Shown one piece after another: positions 45,458 to 54,248 of a DNA stretch of 64,000 bases. Each line of letters begins with the position of its first letter. Position 1 is the stretch's first letter. The notes under the pieces are model-generated. The model searched no databases, was not told the origin of the DNA, and was given only the letters and a program-made list of their open reading frames with translations. The position numbers and the translations under genes were made by a program. Source of the DNA: JBGPTK01 sp963797765. GTDB lineage: Bacteria; Acidobacteriota; Terriglobia; Acidiferrales; UBA7541. The stretch covers positions 248,001 to 312,000 of the forward strand of contig CAWCQU010000007.1 in assembly GCA_963797765.1 (NCBI GenBank). The letters run 5' to 3'.

Positions 45458-45799
45458 ATGAACGGAATCACCACACACGTGCTGGATACTTCGCTGGGGC
45501 GGCCGGGCTCCGGGATGCCGGTTCGGCTTGAACTGCAAGGCAGCGGCGAAACTTGGGCGGAGATGGGGCACGGCGTGACGGATGCCAACGGGCGGCTGGA
45601 AGATTTGCTGCCCACTGGAAAAATGGTGGACGGAATTTACAGGCTGACGTTCGATACGGGTGCTTATTTTCGCTCGCGAAACATGCTGGCGTTCTTCCCC
45701 AGCGTACGAATTGTTTTTTCCGTGCGCGATACGGAGCAGCATTATCACATTCCGCTGTTGCTGAGCCCGTATGGATATTCCACGTACCGCGGGAGCTGA
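45458..45799 (+). CDS. uraH: 5-hydroxyisourate hydrolase
   Basis: Transthyretin-like enzyme of 113 residues, intact. It hydrolyses 5-hydroxyisourate to OHCU. Signature regions are the N-terminal ITTHVLDTSLGRP with the first active-site His, and the C-terminal HYHIPLLLSPYGYSTYRGS with the YRGS ending that defines the family against vertebrate transthyretin. It sits directly before urate oxidase with a gap of three bases, so the two are co-transcribed. Confidence 0.95.
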   Translation: MNGITTHVLDTSLGRPGSGMPVRLELQGSGETWAEMGHGVTDANGRLEDLLPTGKMVDGIYRLTFDTGAYFRSRNMLAFFPSVRIVFSVRDTEQHYHIPLLLSPYGYSTYRGS

Positions 45800-45802
45800 T
45801 CG

Positions 45803-46648
45803 ATGGGCATTGTGCTGGCACAAGATGATTACGGCAAATCGCGGGTGCGACTGCTGCGCGTGACGCGCAAGGAAAATCTCCACGAGATCAAGGAACTGAC
45901 GATTTCGATTTTGTTCGAAGGGGATTTCGAATCCGCGCATACCAAGGGCGATAACAGCAAGATTCTGGCCACTGACACAATGAAAAACACGGTGTACGTG
46001 CTGGCCAAGGAATATCCCGCCGAGCCGATCGAGGAATTCGCGATGCACTTGATCGATCATTTCTTGACGTACAACCCGCAAGTTTCGCAAGTGCAAATTG
46101 ACGTGATCGAACATCCCTGGGCGCGCCTTCCCATGGGCGGAAAAGAACATCGTTCCACCTTTACGCGTTCGACAAACGAAAAACGCACCGCGACGGTGAT
46201 CGGAACGCGCGAAGGGAACACGATTCGCGCGGGGATCGAGGATTTGATCGTGCTGAAAACTACGCAATCGTCATTCGAGGGATTTTTGCGCGATCCATAT
46301 ACCACGCTGCCGGAAACGAAGGACCGCATCCTTTCAACAGCCGTGAGCACAAACTGGCTTTATGCGGGCGAAGACGTGGCGTTCGGTCCGGCATGGCACG
46401 GCGTGCGCAAGGCTCTGCTGGAAACTTTCGCGGAACATGTGAGCCATTCGTTGCAGCACACCTTGTATGCGATGGGCGAGGCGGTGCTGAAAAGCTATGA
46501 TGAAATTCGCGAGATTCGCTTGTCGCTGCCGAATAAACATTTTCTTCTGGTGGATTTGAAGCCGTTCGGGCTGGAGAATGATAACGAGATTTTCTTGCCC
46601 ACGGATGAGCCGCATGGATTGATTGAAGCGACTTTGAGGAAGACGTAG
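45803..46648 (+). CDS. urate oxidase (cofactor-independent uricase)
   Basis: Product of 281 residues that oxidises urate to 5-hydroxyisourate. Two T-fold domains are visible: YGKSRVRLLRVTRK, FESAHTKGDNSKILATDTMKNTVYVLAKE with the catalytic Lys-Thr pair, and LKTTQSSFEGFLRDPYTTL. The C-terminal region includes SHSLQHTLYAMGEAVL and the end LPTDEPHGLIEATL. This is the classical uricase, not the FAD-dependent HpxO or the membrane PuuD type. It is the last gene of the purine operon on this strand. Confidence 0.95.
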   Translation: MGIVLAQDDYGKSRVRLLRVTRKENLHEIKELTISILFEGDFESAHTKGDNSKILATDTMKNTVYVLAKEYPAEPIEEFAMHLIDHFLTYNPQVSQVQIDVIEHPWARLPMGGKEHRSTFTRSTNEKRTATVIGTREGNTIRAGIEDLIVLKTTQSSFEGFLRDPYTTLPETKDRILSTAVSTNWLYAGEDVAFGPAWHGVRKALLETFAEHVSHSLQHTLYAMGEAVLKSYDEIREIRLSLPNKHFLLVDLKPFGLENDNEIFLPTDEPHGLIEATLRKT

Positions 46649-46697
46649 ATTAAAAGCGGATGTCCTAGATCGATTTGCGATTGATTGACGAATCACT

Positions 46698-46752
46698 CGG
46701 GATTCCTCGCCATACCGGTCCGAAAGCGACCGGGCCTCCTCGGAATGACTAC
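46698..46752 (+). repeat. R4-type repeat
   Basis: CTCGGGATTCCTCGCC, a core with CCGGTC...GACCGG and CCTCCTCGGAATGACTAC. Between the convergent urate oxidase and DUF6986 genes. Confidence 0.6.
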
Positions 46753-46817
46753 AAGCCCTACGTTTGAACCCTTCCGGAAGCGTTGTGCAAATCCATCGAG
46801 ATGCTTACTCGCACTCC

Positions 46818-46841
46818 GGGCGCAGCAAGCAGCGCCCCTAC
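46818..46841 (-). repeat. dispersed repeat R1
   Basis: GGGCGCAGCAAGCAGCGCCC followed by CTAC, about 50 bases before the 3' end of the DUF6986 gene. Confidence 0.8.
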
Positions 46842-46888
46842 GGATCTGCAACCAGCAGGCCAAGCACAAATATTTCCAGAGCCCAAAA

Positions 46889-48355
46889 CTAGGCGGGGGT
46901 GCGGGATTTCAGGATTTTCACGAAGGAGCCGAGGCGCAACTCGTCGAGAGTGAGGCCGGTTAGGGGCAGAGCTTCTTCGGGGGTGATGGCGCCGCAATTG
47001 ATTGCGCGCAGGAAAAAATTCAGCAGGCCCTGGCCGGTGGCGGCGTCGTCGAACACTTCACCAACCAGCGTGGCGCGAGCGGCTTTTTCGACGAAATTGC
47101 GCAGGCGATCGGACGCGGCGTCGAGGCTTTCGAGGAAAAATGCATAGACGGCGGCGTAGCGGGTGGGAAGTTGCGCGGGATGCAAATCCCATCCTTGGTA
47201 GAAAGCATTCGTCAGGGAATGCTGGATGTGATCGTAATGAATTTTCCAGGCGCGATGGACGGCGGCGCGATTGGCGGCGATTTGCGCCGAGGTGAGCGCA
47301 GGTCCGTCTTTTGCCGCGCGATAAACGGGCACGGGCATAATGTTGGTGGCGCCGTCGGAAAGCCATATGCCGGTGCCGGCGTAGGCAACTTGCATCATGT
47401 GGCGCGCAAAATCGCAGGCCGGATGAGTCATGGTCTGGTGGGCGGCGGTGATGCTGCAGCTTGCGGTGTAGTCGTAGGTGCCGAAATGCGCGGCGACGCA
47501 GCGGCCGCGAGCGGCCGTCAACAAATGCAGCAGATTCGATTCGCCGCGTTCGTTCAATATTGATTGCGTGGTTTCGATCATCAATTCGATCTTGAGCGAG
47601 CCGGGATCGAGCGCGAGAGCCGGTTCGAGACGCGAGAGCAAATCGGCCAGCGCGGCCACCTCGTCCGGCAGCATCACTTTCGGCAGGGTGATGACGAAAT
47701 TCTGGGGAAGCTCTCCGCGCGTTTTTTCCGCGAGCGTGGAGAGGAAAATGTCGAAGGTGCGAATGCTACGTTCGCGCAGTTCCTCAGAAAACGGTTTGAT
47801 GCGAATGCCCACGAACGGCGGCAGGACTCCGGAATTCATTCCCGAGGCGATTTCCGTTGCCGCGGCCGCCGCGTGAACGTCTTCTTCCTTATCGGAGCGA
47901 TTGCCGTAGCCATCCTCGAAGTCGATCCGAAAATCCTCCACAGGCTCGCGGCGCAATTTATCCACCACGCGGGAATAAATGGTCCAGGCCAGCCATGCGG
48001 AATTATGTTCCTTGCGCATCGCCTGCGGATCCTGCCGGGCGCGTTCGGCAAGGGCGGCGGCGCGATCGGGAGAATCGGGAAGCTCGTGCGAACCGGGAAG
48101 GCCGATGGCCTTGGCGAAAGTGACGAAATCGGGGGCGTATTCCTCGAGAGTTCGCAGAGCGGTGGCGCCGAGCTTGCGGCAGGTATCCGCGAGGAAAAGG
48201 TGCGCGCCACCATAGACGGTGTGCACCGGCTGGCGGCGTTGCGATTCGCCGGGATAGCGGCGTGCCAGCGCGCCGTGAGCCGGCTGAAGTTTTTTGCCGA
48301 CTTCGCGGATGGTCTCGGGGCCCAGGGCACGCTTGCTGGTTGTTTCGGATTTCAT
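46889..48355 (-). CDS. DUF6986 protein (citrate-lyase-beta/HpcH-like fold)
   Basis: Product of 488 residues, intact. The core looks like a CitE/HpcH aldolase barrel: VEDFRIDFEDGYGNRSDKEED with an acidic metal-type site, FVITLPKVMLPDE, KIELMIETTQSILNE and AAHFGTYDYTAS. Relatives are known as DUF6986 or 'aldolase/citrate lyase family' proteins and I recall them near allantoin genes in other bacteria. It converges on the urate oxidase gene, so it is close but not in that operon. A reaction with glyoxylate (malate-synthase-like or aldol) fits the fold and context but is only an inference. Confidence 0.72.
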   Translation of the reverse strand: MKSETTSKRALGPETIREVGKKLQPAHGALARRYPGESQRRQPVHTVYGGAHLFLADTCRKLGATALRTLEEYAPDFVTFAKAIGLPGSHELPDSPDRAAALAERARQDPQAMRKEHNSAWLAWTIYSRVVDKLRREPVEDFRIDFEDGYGNRSDKEEDVHAAAAATEIASGMNSGVLPPFVGIRIKPFSEELRERSIRTFDIFLSTLAEKTRGELPQNFVITLPKVMLPDEVAALADLLSRLEPALALDPGSLKIELMIETTQSILNERGESNLLHLLTAARGRCVAAHFGTYDYTASCSITAAHQTMTHPACDFARHMMQVAYAGTGIWLSDGATNIMPVPVYRAAKDGPALTSAQIAANRAAVHRAWKIHYDHIQHSLTNAFYQGWDLHPAQLPTRYAAVYAFFLESLDAASDRLRNFVEKAARATLVGEVFDDAATGQGLLNFFLRAINCGAITPEEALPLTGLTLDELRLGSFVKILKSRTPA

Positions 48356-48379
48356 CGCAAAATCCCCCGCGGAGATCCA

Positions 48380-48456
48380 GTAGCACAGGCACTCCTGCCT
48401 GTGTGCGTCCTTTCACACGCTCGGCCAGTGCACAGCCAAGAGTGGCTATGCTACTA
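48380..48456. repeat. R3 double-hairpin repeat, copy 2
   Basis: CACAGGCA-CTCC-TGCCTGTG and CACAGCCA-AGAG-TGGCTATG, bounded by GTAGC and GCTAC. Relative to copy 1 at 12196 the stems have changed on both sides, so pairing is kept. Confidence 0.75.
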
Positions 48457-48637
48457 CGAACTGATTTTTCGGCCGGTAATTACCCTCAAAGCGTGTATGT
48501 AACATCTACCGCCAGGAATGATACCGCAACGGTGATTTTTCGTGGGCTCTTGCAGGCTTAGAAACACAGAGAAAGTCACTATGGAGTCAAAGGGACGCGC
48601 GCGACCGCCTCGCCCCAGCAGAATTGAGTGCTCAGCG

Positions 48638-49642
48638 CTACTTCGTGGTCACTTTCACGTTGGTGGGCGGATTCACAGTCGCTTTCGTGACGGTGAAGAA
48701 ATCACTCAGATCGGTGGCGCTGGCCGCGCCGCCCAGCAAAGGAGTGATTCCAAAAATTTCCTGGATCGTGCGCAGAGTGGAACTGTGATCGTAGTGAATC
48801 GAATTCGAATAATTCACTTTCGCAAAAGGAGAAAGCGCGATCATGCCGATCGGCCCATCGCTATTTTCGCTTTCATCCCAGGTGACGAAGATCACCCCGC
48901 CGTTTTTATAAGCCGTGGAATTGACAAGGGGAGGGATATTGGCCTTCAGCCAATTGTCGCCATCGGCGATCGTGCCGTCGTGCATGTCATCGATCAGATT
49001 TGGAGTAATGAAGTTGTAGGCCGCGACGGTGTTGTTGGTCAGATCGGCGGCAAGCTCGGTATAGGGCCGCAGATGCGCGATGCAAGTGGCCGAACTGGGG
49101 CTAAGAGTGTTGGTAAGGTCGTCAAAATAGGTGAAGGGTTCATGCCGGACGGCATATTCCCCTGAATCGGAGAGCGGGCAGGTGGTGCCGCTAATATTTT
49201 CCTCGTAAGCCTTCCAGGTAAGCCCGGCAGTGGTCATCAAGGTGACCAGATGCTGTTTGGTGCTCTGGTGATCGCTGGAGGGGTCATTGTCGTCCAGGAT
49301 GCCGAAATTCGTGCCCGCTTCGAGCCATAAATAATTGGGAAGACTGGGATGAATGTTCGGGGGATTGAAATATTGGGTGGCGTGGGCCCCCATGGGAAGC
49401 AGCGTTTTGATGATATAGGGCGCGTTGGAGGCGGTAAAATCAGACCAATCGTGATTCTCCATGAGAATAATGAAGACGGTGTGAATGGGAGGCAGACCCG
49501 AGGCAGCGCCTCGGGTGCTGGGGACCTTTAGAAAGCTGAATGTGAACACAGCGATGGCAACCAGACTGACCAACGTACGGCGGACAAGGAATTTAAACGG
49601 CTGGGAGCTTGAGATGGCGGACTGCGCGGGCGCTCGATTCAT
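48638..49642 (-). CDS. secreted phosphoesterase (acid phosphatase/PLC-like)
   Basis: Alkaline-phosphatase-superfamily phosphoesterase of about 334 residues. After a signal-type segment (LVSLVAIAVFTFSFLKVPST) the family start VFIILMENHDWSDF carries the first metal-binding Glu-Asn. Later motifs are NLIDDMHDGTIADGDNWL, VIFVTWDESENSDG and ALSPFAKVNYSNSIHYDHSSTLRTI with the closing His. This matches bacterial phosphoesterases such as AcpA and phospholipase C. The frame is open further up to 50014, but ATG 49642 (MNRAPAQS) has GAGG a few bases before it and gives a normal leader. Substrate unknown. Confidence 0.85.
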   Translation of the reverse strand: MNRAPAQSAISSSQPFKFLVRRTLVSLVAIAVFTFSFLKVPSTRGAASGLPPIHTVFIILMENHDWSDFTASNAPYIIKTLLPMGAHATQYFNPPNIHPSLPNYLWLEAGTNFGILDDNDPSSDHQSTKQHLVTLMTTAGLTWKAYEENISGTTCPLSDSGEYAVRHEPFTYFDDLTNTLSPSSATCIAHLRPYTELAADLTNNTVAAYNFITPNLIDDMHDGTIADGDNWLKANIPPLVNSTAYKNGGVIFVTWDESENSDGPIGMIALSPFAKVNYSNSIHYDHSSTLRTIQEIFGITPLLGGAASATDLSDFFTVTKATVNPPTNVKVTTK

Positions 49643-49888
49643 CGATACCTCGTGTTTGAGGGTCTCCATAGCAGCACATCGGCTGGAGGAATTCCATGTT
49701 ATCCCTCGCGGCTCGTCGTAACTACTGTCCCAACGGACAGTATAAGTCCAAGCGTGCCCCCAGGACCCGGCGGCAAAATCGACGGGCGCCAGCCCGTTTT
49801 TCCCGAAAATTACAAGCAATCCCTTTATTCGCGGGCGCAATTCAGTAGAATCCGAGGCCGGCGGTATATTGCACGAAGGGAGCGTGGA

Positions 49889-50221
49889 ATGGACAACGAG
49901 CAACTCGAGAAAAAGATTATCTCCGAGCAGATATACATACAGATTTTTACGGTTTCCGGGGCGATGGTGGGCGTGTGCTTGACGGTGATCGGAATCTTCC
50001 AGGTGATTTTCCAAATCGACAAGCTGAATACTCTGGGAGATGACATGGTGGCGTTTGCCGGGGCCATGTTCCTGGCATCCTGTTTTCTATCTTACTTCGC
50101 GCTGCGGGCGCGGTCGCTGAAGCCGAACGCGAATCTGGAAAAGGCCACCGAGATCGTGTTCCTGATGGCGCTCGGATTGATGGCAGTGGTGTGTTTCCTG
50201 GTGGTCTATGCCGTGGTGTAG
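49889..50221 (+). CDS. small membrane protein
   Basis: Product of 110 residues with a charged N-terminus (MDNEQLEKKIISEQIY) and three hydrophobic segments (FTVSGAMVGVCLTVIGIFQ, MVAFAGAMFLASCFLSYFAL, IVFLMALGLMAVVCFLVVYAVV). I recognise no family. Its start is preceded by a GAAGGGAG box. Confidence 0.72.
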   Translation: MDNEQLEKKIISEQIYIQIFTVSGAMVGVCLTVIGIFQVIFQIDKLNTLGDDMVAFAGAMFLASCFLSYFALRARSLKPNANLEKATEIVFLMALGLMAVVCFLVVYAVV

Positions 50222-50347
50222 CCCGGGTTGCAATCCGCCGCGCAACGCTGGGCATGGCCGGGGCAAGAAGCTTTTTTCTGTTAGAATCGCGCCGGTTTTT
50301 CAGGTGATCGAGAGGATCTGCCAAACTTCGGGAAGGATTTACGGACG

Positions 50348-51676
50348 ATGACCGAAGCCTTGTTTCCTAGGAGCTTTCGCAAAGAATACACGCAAGCGGT
50401 CCGCGGCAGCGGCTGTTATTTGTACACCAGCGGCGGCAAAAAGCTGCTCGACGCGGCCGGTGGCGCAGCCGTGGTGACGATCGGCCATGGCGTGAAGGAA
50501 GTGGCGAAAGCGATGGCCAGGCAGGCTGAAACGCTGGCCTACGTGCATTCCTCGCAATTTGTCACCTCCGCCGCCGAAAGCCTTGCCGAGAAATTGCTGT
50601 CGCTTGCGCCTCCAAATTTCCGACACGGCGGGCGAGTCTATTTCACATCGGGCGGCTCGGAAGCCACGGAAACCGCGCTGAAGCTCTGCCGCCAATACTT
50701 CCTGGAACGAGGCGCTACAAAGCGGTCGCGAATCATTTCGCGCAAGCAGAGTTACCACGGCAGCACGCTCGGCGCGCTCTCGGTTTCCGGAAACGTCCGG
50801 CGGCGCGCTCCCTACGCGCCCATGCTCCACGAGTGGGGACACATCCCGCCCTGTTATTGTTACCGTTGCCCGCTGGGCCTGAAATATCCCAGCTGCGATG
50901 TGGCATGCGCGGATGAACTCGACAAGATCCTGCGCATCTCCGGGGCCGAGACTGTGGCTGGATTCATCTGCGAGCCGGTGGTGGGAGCCACTCTCGGGGC
51001 TGCGGCGCCTCCCGAAGGTTACCTGCAGCGAATTGCGGAGATTTGCAAGCGGCACGGCATTTTGCTGATCGCCGATGAGGTAATGACGGGGATGGGCCGG
51101 ACCGGAAAAGTATTTGCCTGCGAACATTGGGGAATCGAGCCGGACATGATTCTGGTGGGCAAGGGGGTGGCCAGCGGGTATGCGCCGCTGGGCGCCGTGT
51201 TGGTGCACCGGCATGTGGTGGAAACGATCGCGAAAGGATCGGGAGTTTTTCTGCATGGGTTCACCTACAACGCACACCCGGTGGCGACTGCGGCGGGACT
51301 GGCAGTGTTGGAAAAGATCGAGCGGGATCACCTGTTCGAACGAGTAGCGCCGATGGGGCGAGCGTTGATGGAGGCGCTTGGCGCGGTGAAGCGATTTCAG
51401 GTGGTAGGCGATATCCGGGGGATGGGATTGCTGATCGGAATTGAATTTGTGCGCGACAGAGTGACGCGTCTTCCCTTTCCGCGCGCGGCGGGCATCGCCG
51501 GCCGCGTGGCGCAAGAGGCGATGGAGGCGGGCGTGGTGACGTATCCGATTCAGGGGTGCGTGGATGGTGATGTTGGCGACCACATTTTGATTGCGCCGCC
51601 GTTTATTGTTGGAGAGAAGGAGATCCAATTAATTGTTGGCGCGCTGGAGAGCGCGATTGAGAGGCTGGGCGAGTAG
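50348..51676 (+). CDS. class III aminotransferase
   Basis: PLP-dependent aminotransferase of 442 residues. The fold-type I class III features are all present: YFTSGGSEATETALKLCR, the substrate-side SYHGSTLGALSVSG, ICEPVVGATLGAAAPPEGYL, LLIADEVMTGMGRTG with the cofactor Asp, and the Schiff-base Lys in LVGKGVASGYAPLGA. The class includes omega-amino acid:pyruvate, taurine and alanine-glyoxylate (AGXT2-like) enzymes. Two kilobases from the ureide genes, a glyoxylate acceptor is possible but unproven. Confidence 0.9.
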   Translation: MTEALFPRSFRKEYTQAVRGSGCYLYTSGGKKLLDAAGGAAVVTIGHGVKEVAKAMARQAETLAYVHSSQFVTSAAESLAEKLLSLAPPNFRHGGRVYFTSGGSEATETALKLCRQYFLERGATKRSRIISRKQSYHGSTLGALSVSGNVRRRAPYAPMLHEWGHIPPCYCYRCPLGLKYPSCDVACADELDKILRISGAETVAGFICEPVVGATLGAAAPPEGYLQRIAEICKRHGILLIADEVMTGMGRTGKVFACEHWGIEPDMILVGKGVASGYAPLGAVLVHRHVVETIAKGSGVFLHGFTYNAHPVATAAGLAVLEKIERDHLFERVAPMGRALMEALGAVKRFQVVGDIRGMGLLIGIEFVRDRVTRLPFPRAAGIAGRVAQEAMEAGVVTYPIQGCVDGDVGDHILIAPPFIVGEKEIQLIVGALESAIERLGE

Positions 51677-51964
51677 AGTGCAATTGCTTGGGCCGGCTTA
51701 GATCTTTGGACTGACTTCGCCGCACTCGCCATTTTCATTGGCAAGGCGATCCCTCGCGCTGCTCGGGATGACGGAAACACTAACGCCGCAGACGCGCGAC
51801 TTTGTAGGGGGGCTGTTTGTTTATCCAGAGCTTCGAATGGCTGCGCCCGCCTTTCCGCTCGATTCGCGAGGGCAGACTCGCTTTTTCGGTCATCCCCAGC
51901 GAAGCGAGGGATCGCCTTGCCAATGAAAATGGCGAGTGTTCTTGATTACTTCTACAGGAGCGAC
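51677..51964. other. gap dominated by a long inverted repeat
   Basis: Holds no gene. Most of it is taken up by an R4-derived inverted repeat and its loop, which ends 26 bases before the next start codon. Confidence 0.6.
51723..51938. repeat. perfect 35-bp inverted repeat with R4 sequence in both arms
   Basis: The arm CACTCGCCATTTTCATTGGC and its continuation to CCCTCGC (51723-51757) is exactly matched by the reverse complement at 51904-51938. Pairing continues less perfectly inward through GGGATGACGG (51769) and the CATCCCC near 51893. The loop is about 105-145 bases and contains a GTAGGGG block. Confidence 0.85.
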
Positions 51965-54248
51965 ATGCATCAAGTTCGAAATCATAGCGTGAGGCGGACG
52001 GAACTCGGAATGGTTGCCGGTCCATTTCGTTTGGAAATTGTGGGCTTGGCTGTCGCGGTGATGGTCGCGGGCGCGTTTCTGTCACAGGCGTTGGCGGTAA
52101 GGGCGCAGGAAGGGGCGGGGCAGCAAAACACTCGACCTGTGATGTCGGGATTTGCGACGGGGCGGATTGAGAAGGAGCAGGCGGCGGAAGAAAAATTGCG
52201 GGCGGCGATTTCGACGGAACAGTTGCAAAAATATCACCGCTACTTTACGGCGGAGCCGCATCCGGCGGGATCGCCGCGGAACAACGAATTGGCGCAATAC
52301 GTGGCTGAGGAATGGCGCAAGCAAGGATTGGAAGATGTGGCGATCCACGAATACGATGTGCTGCATTCCTCGCCACGCGAAGTTTCGCTGGAAATGGTGA
52401 GCCCGATTCCCTACCGCGCTAGCTTGCGCGAAGAACCCTACGACGTTGATCCGGACACAAAAAATCCCAACGTAAGCATGGCCTACCTCGGCTATTCGGC
52501 GTCGGGCGAAGTGACGGCGCCTGTGGTGTACGCGCACAGCGGCAATCCCGAGGATTATGAGCTGCTGAAAAAGCGCGGCATCAGCGTGCGCGGAAAAATT
52601 GTGCTGGTTCGTTATTCGAATCCGTACAGCTATCGCGGATTCAAAGCGCTGACAGCGCAGCGCGAGGGCGCGGCTGCGCTGCTGATTTACTCCGATCCCG
52701 CGGAAGATGGCTATTCACAAGGCAAAGTGTTTCCAAACGGACCATGGGGACCAGAGAGCCACATTCAACGCGGCGCAATCACCTACGATTTTCTGGTTCC
52801 GGGCGATCCGCAGACTCCGGGATGGGCGTCCGTGCCGGGCGCGAAACGGATTCCGATCGAGCAAGCGGTTTCACTTCCGAAAATAATCGCTGTGCCGCTT
52901 TCCTGGCATGATGCGAAACCACTGCTCGAACATTTGGATGGACCGATAGCGCCCAAGGAATGGCAAGGAGGACTGCCGCTGGAATACCGCATGGGCGGCA
53001 AGCGAGTGAAAGTCCATTTGAAAGTGGACATGGATACGAGCGTGAAGCCGTATTACGTGGTTGAGGCGCGGATTCGCGGCGTCGGAATTGCCGGATGAAT
53101 GGGTGGTGATGGGAAATCATCGCGATGCGTGGGCATTTGGCGGCGTCGATCCTTCGAGCGGCACGGCCGCCATGATGGAAATGACGCGGGCTTTGGGTGC
53201 GATGAAGCAACAGGGCATCCGCCCGCGGCGCACTCTGGTGATTTGCAGCTGGGACGGCGAGGAGTATGCGCTGACGGGCTCAACGGAATGGGGCGAACAG
53301 TATGCGGATGAGCTGAAGAAAAAGGCGGTGGCGTATTTGAATGTGGACGAAGCCACCAGTGGCACGAAATTCGAAGGCGACGCGGTGGCATCGCTTGCGC
53401 CGCTGCTGGTGGAAGTAAGCCGGACGATTCCCGCGCCCTCGGGCAAGACACTTTACGACGAGTGGAAAGAATCGGCGGCCAAGGATGCGAAGAAAACGGT
53501 GCCCGACGAGAATCTTCCCAACACGCGGATCGGAAGCGGCTCGGATCATACGGTATTCCTGAATTTTCTGGGAATCCCGACGATGGGATTGACGTTCACG
53601 GGGCCATACGGCGTGTACCACTCGATGTATGACGATTTCTTCTGGATGAATCAATTTTGTGATCCGGGATACCGTTATCACGCCGTGATGTCGATGCTGT
53701 GGGGAACTTTGGCGCTGCGGCTGGGAAATGCGGAAGTGCTGCCCTACAATTTCGGATTTTACGGACGGGAAATTCGTGAATTCGTGTCCGAGCTGGATGC
53801 GCGAACGAATCTGAGCAAACACGTCGATCTGAAGCCGCTGCTCGCTAAAGTAAGCGAATTCGAAACGGAAGGCCGCGCGCTGGACGCCGCAATCTCCCAT
53901 GCCTTGACGGACAAAAAACCAGATGGCGAGCCGGCCGGCATTCCCATCGGACAACAAAAGCAAATCAACGAACAAATCATGCAAGTGGAACGGAATTGGC
54001 TCGACCCGGACGGCATTCCCGGACGGCAATGGTTTAAACACACCCTGTATGCGGCTCGATATACCTACGCGCATTTGGAATTGCCCGGACTGACGGAAGC
54101 CGCCGAAGCGGGAAATTGGAAACTCGCGGAAGAGCAGGCGCGAATTCTGGAAGCCGAGTTGCAGAAAAATATTGAGTTGCTGCGGCGGGTTCGCGCGAAA
54201 GACGCCAGTTCAATTTACGAAGTGGATCCTCCCAAGGAAAAACCATGA
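51965..54248 (+). pseudogene. M28B peptidase (glutamate carboxypeptidase II-like), frameshifted once
   Basis: Exported peptidase of the NAALADase/GCPII type. After a signal region (LAVAVMVAGAFLSQALAVRAQ) comes the substrate domain with a PA insert (GKIVLVRYSNPYSYRGFKAL, SDPAEDGYSQGKVFPNGPWG), the zinc domain and a TfR-like dimerisation domain at the end. Zinc ligands: VVMGNHRDAWAFGGVDPSSGTA in two segments, the Glu pair in WDGEEYALTGSTEW, NVDEAT and GVYHSMYDDF. The frame breaks at about 53083, where one extra G in GGCGTCGG separates RIRG from SELPDEW. Both halves are full and conserved. ATG 51965 has AGGAG before it. Confidence 0.85.
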
